From: Christiangramia sediminis | GTDB lineage: Bacteria; Bacteroidota; Bacteroidia; Flavobacteriales; Flavobacteriaceae | DNA: 64,000 nt | Assembly (NCBI RefSeq): GCF_020552705.1 | Contig: NZ_JAJBZG010000005.1 | Span: 1,163,445-1,227,444, forward strand | Reading direction: 5' to 3' | The notes under the pieces: generated by a model | The model's database searches: none | What the model saw: only the letters and a program-made list of their open reading frames with translations | Told to the model about the DNA's origin: nothing | In this document: positions 31,582-40,094 of the stretch, piece by piece | Numbering within the stretch: the stretch's first letter is position 1 | Layout of the letters: every line of letters begins with the position of its first letter | Made by a program: the position numbers and the translations under genes

Positions 31582-32559
31582 ATGAAGGTTATTTCCCAAA
31601 TAAAACTTCCTGTGGAGAAAGAAATGGAACTTTTTGAGAAAAAGTTCTTCGAATCCATGTCTTCCAAAGTTGCGCTTCTAAATCGTATTACTCATTTTAT
31701 CGTAAACCGTAAAGGGAAGCAAATGCGGCCCATGTTTGTTTTTCTGGTGGCCAAAATGGTCTCAGATGGCAGTGTAAATGAAAGAACCTATCGTGGGGCT
31801 TCAGTTATTGAACTTATTCATACTGCAACCCTTGTTCACGATGATGTGGTAGACGATTCTAATCGGCGAAGAGGGTTTTTTAGTATAAATGCCTTATGGA
31901 AGAATAAGATCGCAGTATTGGTGGGAGATTATCTTTTATCTAAAGGTCTTTTACTATCTATAGATAATAATGATTTTGATCTTTTGAAGATCATATCGGT
32001 TGCGGTTAAAGAAATGAGTGAAGGAGAACTTCTTCAAATTGAAAAAGCCAGAAGACTGGACATTACCGAAACTATTTATTATGATATTATCAGGCAAAAG
32101 ACTGCCACTTTAATTGCTGCCTGTTGTAGTCTGGGAGCGGCTTCGGTAAAGCCTGAAAGTAATGAGATCGCTAAAATGAGACGATTTGGTGAGTTGATTG
32201 GAATGGCGTTCCAAATTAAAGATGATCTATTTGATTATGGAACTCAGAAAATAGGCAAACCTACCGGGATAGATATCAAAGAGCAAAAAATGACGCTGCC
32301 TTTGATCTATGTGCTGAATATTGTTTCAAAAAAAGAAAAAGACTGGGTGATCAATTCGGTTAAAAATCATAATAAGGATAGAAAAAGGGTACGGGAAGTC
32401 ATTGATTTTGTTAAGGATAAAGGCGGGCTGGATTATGCGGTTAAACGAATGAAGGAGTTTCAGCGAGAAGCCTTATTAATTCTGGAAGATTATCCAGATT
32501 CAGTATATAAAGAAAGTCTGGTACTCATGGTGAATTACGTTATTGAAAGAAAGAAATAA
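31582..32559 (+). CDS. Trans-polyprenyl diphosphate synthase
   Basis: A 325-residue isoprenyl diphosphate synthase with the first aspartate-rich motif HDDVVDDSNRRRG and the second KDDLFDYG. The chain length of the product cannot be read with certainty; octaprenyl- or heptaprenyl-type synthases for menaquinone side chains are the usual Bacteroidetes members. A TATATTTA element at 31565-31572 lies 9 bases before the start. It is followed by a strong terminator. Confidence 0.9.
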   Translation: MKVISQIKLPVEKEMELFEKKFFESMSSKVALLNRITHFIVNRKGKQMRPMFVFLVAKMVSDGSVNERTYRGASVIELIHTATLVHDDVVDDSNRRRGFFSINALWKNKIAVLVGDYLLSKGLLLSIDNNDFDLLKIISVAVKEMSEGELLQIEKARRLDITETIYYDIIRQKTATLIAACCSLGAASVKPESNEIAKMRRFGELIGMAFQIKDDLFDYGTQKIGKPTGIDIKEQKMTLPLIYVLNIVSKKEKDWVINSVKNHNKDRKRVREVIDFVKDKGGLDYAVKRMKEFQREALLILEDYPDSVYKESLVLMVNYVIERKK

Positions 32560-32560
32560 A

Positions 32561-32590
32561 AAAAGCGAAGAGAAATCTTCGCTTTTTTTA
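32561..32590 (+). terminator. Bidirectional terminator between polyprenyl synthase and lipoprotein gene
   Basis: AGCGAAGA (32564-32571), loop GAAA, TCTTCGCT (32576-32583), flanked by A and T runs, so it can serve both converging genes. Confidence 0.9.
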
Positions 32591-32609
32591 TAGGTTATCT
32601 GCTTTATAA

Positions 32610-32855
32610 TTAAGCAGCATCATTAGTAGCCTCTTCGCTATTTACATCATCGGTCTCGTGAATTTCTTCATCGATTTCCTCTTCAACTTTTTCAGCTCCT
32701 TTTTTAATTTTTTCACCAGCTTCTTTTGCCCCTGCCTCGATGTCTTCACCTATCGCCTCGGCAGCTTCTTCAGTTTTTTCCTGTGTAGTTTCACGACAGG
32801 AGTAGATTGAAAGGCTGAAAATAGCAGCCATAATTAAAATCCCTAATTTTTTCAT
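32610..32855 (-). CDS. Small acidic lipoprotein (paralogue 1)
   Basis: An 81-residue protein with a lipoprotein signal (SIYSC, acylated Cys about residue 20). The mature part is nearly all Glu, Lys, Ala and Thr in an amphipathic helix with 11-residue-like periodicity. It resembles the neighbouring 77-residue protein closely, including SIYSCRETT. The function is unknown; helical, highly charged lipoproteins of this sort are sometimes envelope-stress proteins. Confidence 0.75.
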   Translation of the reverse strand: MKKLGILIMAAIFSLSIYSCRETTQEKTEEAAEAIGEDIEAGAKEAGEKIKKGAEKVEEEIDEEIHETDDVNSEEATNDAA

Positions 32856-32881
32856 TTCTATACATTTTGGGTTAATTAAAA

Positions 32882-32904
32882 AAAGCCATTCAGAGAATGG
32901 CTTT
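32882..32904 (-). terminator. Terminator between the two lipoprotein genes
   Basis: On the minus strand AAAGCCATTC, loop TCT, GAATGGCTTT, then more T. It ends the transcript of paralogue 2 before paralogue 1. Confidence 0.85.
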
Positions 32905-32927
32905 AATTGTATTAAGAAAGAAGATGA

Positions 32928-33161
32928 TTACATATCATCATCTGCGTTCATATCGTCAGTTCCTTCTACTTCTTCTTCCATTTCATTACCTGCATTCTCA
33001 GCAGCGTTTTCTACTTCTTGTCCAGCTTCTTCAGTAGACTCCTCGATGTCGTTACCCATTTCTTCTACGGCATCTTCGGTTTTTTCTTCAGTAGTTTCTC
33101 TACAAGAGTAGATTGAAAGAGACATTGTTGCAACAGCAAATAGTAAGAATAATTTTTTCAT
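32928..33161 (-). CDS. Small acidic lipoprotein (paralogue 2)
   Basis: A 77-residue lipoprotein with the same SIYSCRETTEEKTEDA start to its mature part as paralogue 1, then a very acidic helix ending DDMNADDDM. The pair arose by tandem duplication, yet each has its own transcript because a terminator separates them. A promoter TTG (33215-33217 on the minus strand) with TAACTTTG (33190-33197) precedes it. No function can be assigned. Confidence 0.75.
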   Translation of the reverse strand: MKKLFLLFAVATMSLSIYSCRETTEEKTEDAVEEMGNDIEESTEEAGQEVENAAENAGNEMEEEVEGTDDMNADDDM

Positions 33162-33189
33162 TGTTAAAATGTTTAATTAGTTGAAGAAA

Positions 33190-33217
33190 CAAAGTTAAAC
33201 AAATTTTAATTATGCAA
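33190..33217 (-). promoter_or_regulatory. Promoter of lipoprotein paralogue 2
   Basis: Minus strand TTG, 17 bases, TAACTTTG. The -33 part overlaps the 3' end of the DNA-repair gene upstream. Confidence 0.5.
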
Positions 33218-33986
33218 AAGGACTCTTTTCACTTAAATATTTCCAATATCGTTTTGGAACGTGTTGCACGTGAAGACGCATGTTTACTCGGCTTTTGATA
33301 TTTGTAGAGTCGAAATATTCCTTCCATAGTTTCTGAAAATAGATTTCTCCAGCCTCAAAATATTCTGAATTTCCTCCAGAAACTCCTATATCTTTAGGTA
33401 AATCTATCGAAATATATTCCGTTTTTGAAAGATCATAGTAAACTCCATATTTCCTTTTCACATCATAAATTAACCATTTTTGATCTGCATACCTGCTTTT
33501 GAAATGTGGAGTAATAATAGGAAGTACATTAAAATCGGGTTCAATAATAGCAAAATAAATATTATCCTTTGTAAGCCTAAATCTTACAAAGGCCTCCATG
33601 CGATGTTTTTCTCTTCCTACCTGTTTTGCAGTTTTAGAAACATCTAAAACTACAGGATGCGAATAATCCAATTCTGCTTTCTCGGGCATAGAGAAGATAT
33701 ATCTTATCATTTCATATAATCTAAACTCTATACCTGGTTTTTCACTAAGAAAAGCGAATTTTATTCGCCTTAATCCTTGAATACTCATTTTTGTTTTTAA
33801 AGCTTTTAAAACTCTCTGTGCCTTAAGGTCTTCAGTTATAATAGTTTCAGTTTTACTAAATAACTGGTTCTGATTTTCGCCGGCCGGAATAATTTCTACC
33901 ACTAGTAATTTCTGCTCATAGGCATTGAAAACACAGGTTAGAAAACCCTCAAAACTGCCATCATAATTTAAAACCCTTTTGGTCAT
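33210..33986 (-). CDS. Putative DNA-repair protein (TIGR03915 family), partner of radical-SAM protein
   Basis: A 258-residue protein with the TIGR03915-type N-terminus (LNYDGSFEGFLTCVFNAYE) and a C-terminal region containing FRLTKDNIYFAIIEPDFNVLPII, RYADQKWLIYDVKRKYGVYYD and VPKRYWKYL. The family is always encoded next to a radical-SAM protein with a helix-hairpin-helix, as here (one-base overlap). Its biochemical role is not established; a DNA base-repair or modification function is proposed in family names. Confidence 0.85.
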   Translation of the reverse strand: MTKRVLNYDGSFEGFLTCVFNAYEQKLLVVEIIPAGENQNQLFSKTETIITEDLKAQRVLKALKTKMSIQGLRRIKFAFLSEKPGIEFRLYEMIRYIFSMPEKAELDYSHPVVLDVSKTAKQVGREKHRMEAFVRFRLTKDNIYFAIIEPDFNVLPIITPHFKSRYADQKWLIYDVKRKYGVYYDLSKTEYISIDLPKDIGVSGGNSEYFEAGEIYFQKLWKEYFDSTNIKSRVNMRLHVQHVPKRYWKYLSEKSPFA

Positions 33987-35245
33987 TAAAATAGGCTTAG
34001 TTGATTGCTGAGATCTTTTCTAAATTTACTTTGTGAATTTTGTAAAATAATAGATTTCAAATTTTCACTGGATAGATCACGTAATTCTTTCTCACGAGAA
34101 TCGCAGGTCACAAAATATTTGGCACGATTAAAAGCAATCCCTATTTTTTTGAGATGCTCCCAGTTAAGTTTACGAAATTTCCTTGCATTGATGATCTTAT
34201 TAACCGATTTGAGTCCGACGCCAGGAATTCTTAATAATAGCTGTTTGTCCACCTTATTAATATCCACCGGGAAAAGTTGTCTGTTTCGCAATGCCCAACT
34301 TAATTTTGGGTCTATTTCCATGTCCAAATATTGAAAATCATTGTTCAGTAACTCTCGAATATCAAATCCATAAAAGCGCATTAGCCAGTCGGTTTGATAT
34401 AACCTGTTTTCTCGAAGCATGGGTACCTGGGTATTAAGAGCAGGAAGCCGGGGGTCATTACTAATAGGAACATATCCTGAATAATAAACCCGCTTCATAT
34501 TATAGTTCTTATAGAAGAAAGCAGAAGAGTACATGATATCGCGATCACTTTCTCCCGTAGCACCCACTATCATCTGGGTACTTTGCCCGGCAGGAGCATA
34601 TTTAGGAGTGCTTTTTATAAGTTTTGATTCCTCCTTATATTGTATGATTTCGTTTTTCACCTTTTTCATAGGTTTTATGAAATCTTCATGATTCTTTTCT
34701 GGTGCGAGTAATTTTAAACCTGATTTGGTTGGGATCTCAATATTCACACTTAACCTGTCTGCATATAATCCTGCTTCCCGCATGAGTTCGTCACTGGCTC
34801 CTGGAATACTTTTAAGATGTATATATCCATTAAAATATTCTTCTTTCCGCAGTTTTTTAGCTACCTGTATCAACCTTTCCATGGTATGATCTGGACTTTT
34901 AAAAATTCCGGAACTAAGAAATAAGCCTTCTATATAGTTACGCCTATAAAAATTGATAGTAAGATCTACAACTTCCTGAACTTTGAATGCGGCGCGTTTA
35001 ATGTCATTACTTCTTCTGGTAACGCAATAGGCACAGTCGAATATACAGTGATTGGTAAGTAGAATTTTTAAAAGGGAAACACATCGGCCATCCTGAGTAT
35101 AGGAGTGACAAATACCCATCCCCGAAGAATCTCCTAAGCCTTTAGAGGTATTTTTTCTTTTGCTACCGCTACTGGAACAGGAAACATCATATTTGGCAGC
35201 ATCAGCCAGAATGCCAAGTTTTTCTTTTATACGATCGAAATCCAT
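33986..35245 (-). CDS. Putative DNA modification/repair radical-SAM protein (TIGR03916 family)
   Basis: A 419-residue radical-SAM protein with the cluster motif CIFDCAYC (Cx3Cx2C). Near the C-terminus a helix-hairpin-helix, LLRIPGVGLKSVNKII, suggests contact with DNA. SSSGSKRK and GMGICHSYTQDGRC near the N-terminus carry extra conserved cysteines. Together with its partner it forms a two-gene operon. The promoter overlaps a perfect palindrome (35250-35282), implying tight repression, perhaps by a damage-responsive regulator. Confidence 0.88.
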   Translation of the reverse strand: MDFDRIKEKLGILADAAKYDVSCSSSGSKRKNTSKGLGDSSGMGICHSYTQDGRCVSLLKILLTNHCIFDCAYCVTRRSNDIKRAAFKVQEVVDLTINFYRRNYIEGLFLSSGIFKSPDHTMERLIQVAKKLRKEEYFNGYIHLKSIPGASDELMREAGLYADRLSVNIEIPTKSGLKLLAPEKNHEDFIKPMKKVKNEIIQYKEESKLIKSTPKYAPAGQSTQMIVGATGESDRDIMYSSAFFYKNYNMKRVYYSGYVPISNDPRLPALNTQVPMLRENRLYQTDWLMRFYGFDIRELLNNDFQYLDMEIDPKLSWALRNRQLFPVDINKVDKQLLLRIPGVGLKSVNKIINARKFRKLNWEHLKKIGIAFNRAKYFVTCDSREKELRDLSSENLKSIILQNSQSKFRKDLSNQLSLF

Positions 35246-35249
35246 AAAA

Positions 35250-35282
35250 TTGGAATTTTTCCAAAAATAGGAAAAATTCCAA
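35250..35282 (-). promoter_or_regulatory. Palindromic operator over the promoter of the radical-SAM DNA-repair operon
   Basis: TTGGAATTTTTCC, 7 bases, GGAAAAATTCCAA: a perfect 13-bp inverted repeat that ends 5 bases before the start codon. On the minus strand the centre reads TATTTTTG (35262-35269), a perfect -7 element, so a bound repressor would block the polymerase. The regulator is not identified. Confidence 0.7.
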
Positions 35283-35336
35283 TTTATCTTAATTTTTTAA
35301 ATGAAAAGAATTAACTCAATCCTTTAGAAAAATAAC

Positions 35337-37037
35337 CTAATTGATTTCATTAGACTTCTTTTTGGGGTAGGTTTCTGGATCTTCACCGGCAAGACGCGCA
35401 AAATTTCTATAGGCCTGTTCTACTTTCTCTTTTGGAGTTGTTTTAAATTCTTCTTCGGTGACTTCATATTTATCCTGAAGCGATTTTAATTCTTCATGAA
35501 GATTTTCTTGTATTTCTGCATAAGCTGGATCATTATATAAATTGTTCTCTTCCTTCGGATCCTTTTTCAGGTCGTATAATTCCCAGGTATCAATATCATC
35601 ATAGAAATGAATTAACTTATAGCGCTCTGTTCTCACTCCATAGTGACGCTTTACCATATGAAATGCAGGGAAGTCATAATAATGGTAATAAACCGCATCT
35701 CTGAAATTTTCTTCTTTATTATTTCCTGTTAATAATGGGCGAAGAGATTTACCCTGCATAGACTCCGGGATTTCAGCTCCGGCAAAATCTAAGAAAGTAG
35801 GGGCGAAATCCAGGTTTTGAGTAAGTGCATCTATAGTAGTCCCTTTTTTTATGGCTTTAGGATATTGTATTAATAATGGCATTGCAAGAGACTCTTCATA
35901 CATGAATCTTTTATCAAAAAAGCCTTTTTCTCCTAAATAGAATCCCTGGTCTGTGGTATAAACGATAATAGTATTTTCAGTAAGGCCCTTCTCTTCGAGA
36001 TAATCAAGAATTTTTCCTACCCCTTCATCAACTGCTTTAACCGTCCCCATATAGTCTCTTAAATAACGCTGACCCTTCCATTCTGCTAATTCCTTACCGC
36101 TTAGGTTAGCGTCGTGAAAAGCATCATTCTTAGGTCTGTAAGCATCATCCCAGGCTTTTCTTTGTTCCCTGGTCATCCTATTAAAATCTGAAGTCCATGG
36201 ATTGTGCCTGAGAGAATCACTTCCTTTTGAAACAGTCATTTTCAGGTCGTGACCTTCATACATATCTTCATATATAGTTTGAAGTTGTTCTTGGGCAGCA
36301 ATTTGATTTTCATGTTTAGAGAAATACGTATCTGGTAATGGGAATTGTACAGAATCGTATGTATTTATATGCCTAATTGGCGGCATCCAATTACGATGAG
36401 GAGCCTTATGGTGAACCATTAGAAAAAAGGGCTCGTTTTTATTTCTTTTTGTTTCCATCCAATCGATACCCATATCGGTTATAATATCTGTAGTGTAACC
36501 ATTAACAATAGTGGTATCGTTTTGATGAATAAATTCCGGATTGTAATAATTACCCTGGTCATTTAGTACGTTCCAGTAATCAAATCCCTGGGGTTTACCA
36601 TGTAAATGCCATTTCCCAACAATGGCAGTTTGATAACCTGCTCCTTTGAGGAACTTTGGTAAAGTTGGTTGCGAGCCATCAAAGACTTCCCCGTTCATTC
36701 TAAAGCCATTAATATGGCTAAATTTTCCTGTAAGTATTACTGCCCGACTGGGGCCACAAATTGAATTTGTACAGAAATTATTTAAAAATTTTGCTCCATT
36801 ATTTGCGATCCGGTCAATATTAGGAGTAGGTGCTTTTTGACTTACCGGATGTCCATACGCGCTTATAGCCTGTGATGCATGATCATCAGTCATTATAAAG
36901 ACAATATTCGGTTTTATAGGTTCTGATTGTTCTTTTGTGGTGTCCTTATCTTTTTTGTCGTTACAACTGCCAAAAAGAAAAGGTAGAATCAAAATGACTA
37001 GAGAAATATACTTTCTCAAAAAAGAAGAGCTTTGCAT
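35337..37037 (-). CDS. S1-family sulfatase, lipoprotein
   Basis: A 566-residue formylglycine sulfatase with the modification motif CGPSR (C94), metal-binding NIVFIMTDDH, and GKWHLHG and TTDQGFYLGEKGFFDKRFM segments. A lipoprotein signal (LFGSC, Cys25) places it at the membrane or surface. It is divergent from the regulator gene and thus belongs to the polysaccharide locus. It would remove sulfate esters from a glycan; the S1 subfamily and exact substrate cannot be told by eye. Confidence 0.9.
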   Translation of the reverse strand: MQSSSFLRKYISLVILILPFLFGSCNDKKDKDTTKEQSEPIKPNIVFIMTDDHASQAISAYGHPVSQKAPTPNIDRIANNGAKFLNNFCTNSICGPSRAVILTGKFSHINGFRMNGEVFDGSQPTLPKFLKGAGYQTAIVGKWHLHGKPQGFDYWNVLNDQGNYYNPEFIHQNDTTIVNGYTTDIITDMGIDWMETKRNKNEPFFLMVHHKAPHRNWMPPIRHINTYDSVQFPLPDTYFSKHENQIAAQEQLQTIYEDMYEGHDLKMTVSKGSDSLRHNPWTSDFNRMTREQRKAWDDAYRPKNDAFHDANLSGKELAEWKGQRYLRDYMGTVKAVDEGVGKILDYLEEKGLTENTIIVYTTDQGFYLGEKGFFDKRFMYEESLAMPLLIQYPKAIKKGTTIDALTQNLDFAPTFLDFAGAEIPESMQGKSLRPLLTGNNKEENFRDAVYYHYYDFPAFHMVKRHYGVRTERYKLIHFYDDIDTWELYDLKKDPKEENNLYNDPAYAEIQENLHEELKSLQDKYEVTEEEFKTTPKEKVEQAYRNFARLAGEDPETYPKKKSNEIN

Positions 37038-37127
37038 AAAATTTAAATTTGAATGGAATTTACGAAAGTTTTCGTTTAAAATTATTACTTTTCACCTGCT
37101 CAATGACTGCACAAACCTATCTACAGG

Positions 37128-39866
37128 ATGAAAAAACCTCTTCCTAAATGCCTGATATTATTGATGTTTCTTGTAAACTATACTTATTCGCAAGAACTTG
37201 TACCACCCATACAAAATTATTCACCTGCTGAATATTCTGCAGCAAGTCAAAATTGGGATATAGCTTTAGACGAAAGAGGTGTAGTATATACAGCCAATAA
37301 CCAGGGACTGCTAGTTTTTGACGGTTTAAGCTGGGAACTATTTTCCTTAGAGAGTCAATCAATTATTAGGTCTGTGTATCCTTATAAGGGAAAGATCTTT
37401 ACAGGCTCCTATAAAGAATTCGGTTATTGGGAACCTCAGGAAGATGGATGCATGGCCTATACTTCACTAACTTCTTTAATGTCTGAGTTCAACATGCAAA
37501 GTGATGAATTCTGGGAGATAATATCTTTTGAAGAAGCTATTTTTTTCAGGTCTTTTGGTGCCGTTTACAAATATGAGAACAATAAAATATCTAAAGTTCA
37601 GAATATTGTTTCCAGTGCATTAGGGATTTTTCAGGATAAATTAATTATGACACCCCGCAAAAATAAAGTGGTTTATCTCGAAAATAATGAAATTAATCCC
37701 TTGGAAGGAAATCAGGAGCTTATAAGTGATATAAATATTATAGACATTGATACTAAAGGAGATACTTTATACCTAGGAGGTAAAGAGTCTTTGTATATAT
37801 ATGCAAACAAAAAATTCTCTCCTTTTTGGGATGAAAGATTAAATAGGATTCTGGAAAAATCGGAATTAAATCACATTATTTCTGTTTCTAAAGACAAGAT
37901 CATTCTAGGTACTATTAAGAACGGAATCATTAGTTATAATATTAAAACCCGTCAAATTCATGTCTTTAACAGGAGATCTGGTTTACAGAATAATACGGTG
38001 TTAGGAATGACCTATGATAAAGGCAGGTTATGGCTAGCTTTAGATAAGGGTGTGGATATGATAGATCTAAGTGCACCAATCATATTTTATACAGACAATA
38101 CAGGTGAATTAGGAGCAGTTTATGATATTCAGAAATATAATGAAAAATACTATCTGGCCAGCAATACCGGGGTATACAGTTTCAATGATGGAGAATTAAA
38201 TTTAATTGAGAACACTGAAGATCATACCTGGAATTTATCGGTTATAGACGACGTTCTATTTGCAAACCACAATACAGGTATTTATAAAATTGTGGATGAT
38301 GAATTCATTTCAATTGAGTCAAGGACCGGGAGCTTTAATATTGAGAAAATTGCTGATGACCCCGATAAATTATTGATAGCAAGTTATACTGGGATAAGTC
38401 TATACGACAGGAGTAAGGATAGTATAAAGGAACTGGATTCAATAAATTTCCCAGTGAAAAATATAATCCTCGAGGATAGCTACACTATATGGGCAGCTCA
38501 TCCTTATGAAGGGATATATAAGATCACTCATGATAAGTTCAATGTTTCTAAAGTTCAAAAGGTTCCTGGTCTTGGGGGGGTAGCAAATTTTAATCCCAAG
38601 ATCTACGAATTAAATAAGCAGATAATTATTTATGTAAATGATAAATGGTTCAAATACAATCCTTTCAAGGAAGATTTTGAAAATTTCAATGAACTTAATT
38701 CATATACAAATTCCAGGTTGATTTTTCAGGACGGTGTGGAATATGTTTTTGCCAATTCTAAAGAGGGGTCGATTACTATCACCGATTTGAAAGATAATAA
38801 TCTTCGGGTTTCTTCTCAGAAACTAAATAACAGACTGGTGAGGTCTAATGAAAACCTTATCAAAGAAAATGATTCGATTTTTTATATCACACTTAATGAC
38901 GGTTTTGCGAGATTAAATCTCAATAGACTAAAAGCGGAAGATAAAGATCAGTGGATTAGTAAGCCTTTTATAAAAGAATTTGCAGACGAATTACAGCGTT
39001 ACTCGCTTTCGGGATCTCCGGTTATTCCCTATAAAAACTCGCGAAATATAATTGTAAAAGCGGGTATGCCTGTTTCTGAAGCTACAGAATTAAGATATAG
39101 TCTTGTTGGAGATGAAGTTTTAAAAGGCTCTTTTATTGATGGCGTGATTACTTTCCAAAATCTTAATTATGGTGATTATGAACTCCAGTTAAGTGCATCG
39201 GGCACCAACAATGATGAAACTTCAACAGAAAAATTCTTCTTTAAGATAGCCCCTCCCTGGTATTTTTCGGCATGGATGAAGACTATTTATATTCTATTCT
39301 TTCTAGGCGTTATTTTATTTTTTTATTGGTTGAATCAGCAAAAACTTAAAAAACATCAGTTACAGCTGGAAGAAAAATTTGAGAAAGAACATGCTGAGAG
39401 ATTAAATAGAATTGAAAAAGAACGTCTGGTAAATGAGATTGATCTAAAAAGGAAGGAATTGGCCAACACCACCATGATGGCTGCAAAAAAGAATGAAGTT
39501 CTAATGGAAATACAGGGTGAACTTAATAAAGACAAAAGTAAGTTCTCAAATCAGTTTCGATTAAAGCATATTATGAATAAGATCAATAATGCGGTTAAAA
39601 GTAAAGATGAATGGAAAGTCTTTGAAACGAACTTTACAGAAGTCCATGAAGACTTTTTCAAGGATGTATTAGATAGTTACCCGAAACTTACCAGCAAAGA
39701 TCTAAAACTTTGCTCATACCTAAAGATGAATTTAAGTTCCAAAGAAATAGCGCCGTTAATGGGAATTTCAGTTAGGGGAGTAGAAGTTCACAGGTATAGA
39801 TTAAGAAAGAAAATGAACTTGGAAAGCGATGTGAATTTGACAAAATTTTTAATAAAGAATTTCTAA
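37128..39866 (+). CDS. Membrane-spanning beta-propeller/Y_Y_Y/LuxR-type regulator
   Basis: A 912-residue one-protein sensor-regulator. Order: signal peptide (1-21), a long repeat region of beta-propeller blades (for example NWDIALDERGVVYTANNQGLLVFDG), a Y_Y_Y immunoglobulin-like domain (about 640-710), one membrane helix (717-738), a coiled coil (about 745-800), and a C-terminal LuxR-type helix-turn-helix (about 855-908, LTSKDLKLCSYLKMNLSSKEIAPLM). There is no histidine kinase or receiver domain, so it differs from hybrid two-component PUL regulators; signal must pass straight to DNA binding. It lies directly upstream of susC and probably controls it. Confidence 0.9.
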   Translation: MKKPLPKCLILLMFLVNYTYSQELVPPIQNYSPAEYSAASQNWDIALDERGVVYTANNQGLLVFDGLSWELFSLESQSIIRSVYPYKGKIFTGSYKEFGYWEPQEDGCMAYTSLTSLMSEFNMQSDEFWEIISFEEAIFFRSFGAVYKYENNKISKVQNIVSSALGIFQDKLIMTPRKNKVVYLENNEINPLEGNQELISDINIIDIDTKGDTLYLGGKESLYIYANKKFSPFWDERLNRILEKSELNHIISVSKDKIILGTIKNGIISYNIKTRQIHVFNRRSGLQNNTVLGMTYDKGRLWLALDKGVDMIDLSAPIIFYTDNTGELGAVYDIQKYNEKYYLASNTGVYSFNDGELNLIENTEDHTWNLSVIDDVLFANHNTGIYKIVDDEFISIESRTGSFNIEKIADDPDKLLIASYTGISLYDRSKDSIKELDSINFPVKNIILEDSYTIWAAHPYEGIYKITHDKFNVSKVQKVPGLGGVANFNPKIYELNKQIIIYVNDKWFKYNPFKEDFENFNELNSYTNSRLIFQDGVEYVFANSKEGSITITDLKDNNLRVSSQKLNNRLVRSNENLIKENDSIFYITLNDGFARLNLNRLKAEDKDQWISKPFIKEFADELQRYSLSGSPVIPYKNSRNIIVKAGMPVSEATELRYSLVGDEVLKGSFIDGVITFQNLNYGDYELQLSASGTNNDETSTEKFFFKIAPPWYFSAWMKTIYILFFLGVILFFYWLNQQKLKKHQLQLEEKFEKEHAERLNRIEKERLVNEIDLKRKELANTTMMAAKKNEVLMEIQGELNKDKSKFSNQFRLKHIMNKINNAVKSKDEWKVFETNFTEVHEDFFKDVLDSYPKLTSKDLKLCSYLKMNLSSKEIAPLMGISVRGVEVHRYRLRKKMNLESDVNLTKFLIKNF

Positions 39867-39904
39867 ATTATTAATAATATCACTGTAAAATTTTTAATTC
39901 ATAC

Positions 39905-40026
39905 TACTACATTAGTACATCACTTATAAAAAATTTCGTTAAAACTATACTTCATTAATTAAACAAAGACTTGATATACAGGGTTTTATTTGCTAAATTA
40001 GTCTGATGTAGTAGTTATGTACTACA
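39905..40026 (+). promoter_or_regulatory. Repeated TACTACA sites around the susC promoter
   Basis: TACTA-CAT-TAGTA (39905-39917) lies upstream, and TGTAGTA-GTTATG-TACTACA (40007-40026) overlaps the predicted transcription start. Both are inverted repeats built on TACTA(CA). They are candidate operators for the adjacent LuxR-type regulator. Confidence 0.4.
39971..40001 (+). promoter_or_regulatory. Promoter of susC
   Basis: TTG (39971-39973), 20 bases, TAAATTAG (39994-40001), a one-base variant of the -7 consensus. Predicted transcript start is near 40008, giving a leader of about 85 bases. Confidence 0.5.
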
Positions 40027-40094
40027 ACGTTTGCGTAAAGAATGCATTACGGCGTATCTTTCTAATACAAATTAAGCAAAAACACCCAACGAGT

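Noticed and set aside
40017..40094. Upstream start for susC
   Set aside because: The 26 extra residues do not form a signal peptide and the ATG overlaps the palindrome at the predicted transcription start; the ATG at 40095 begins a normal signal peptide.
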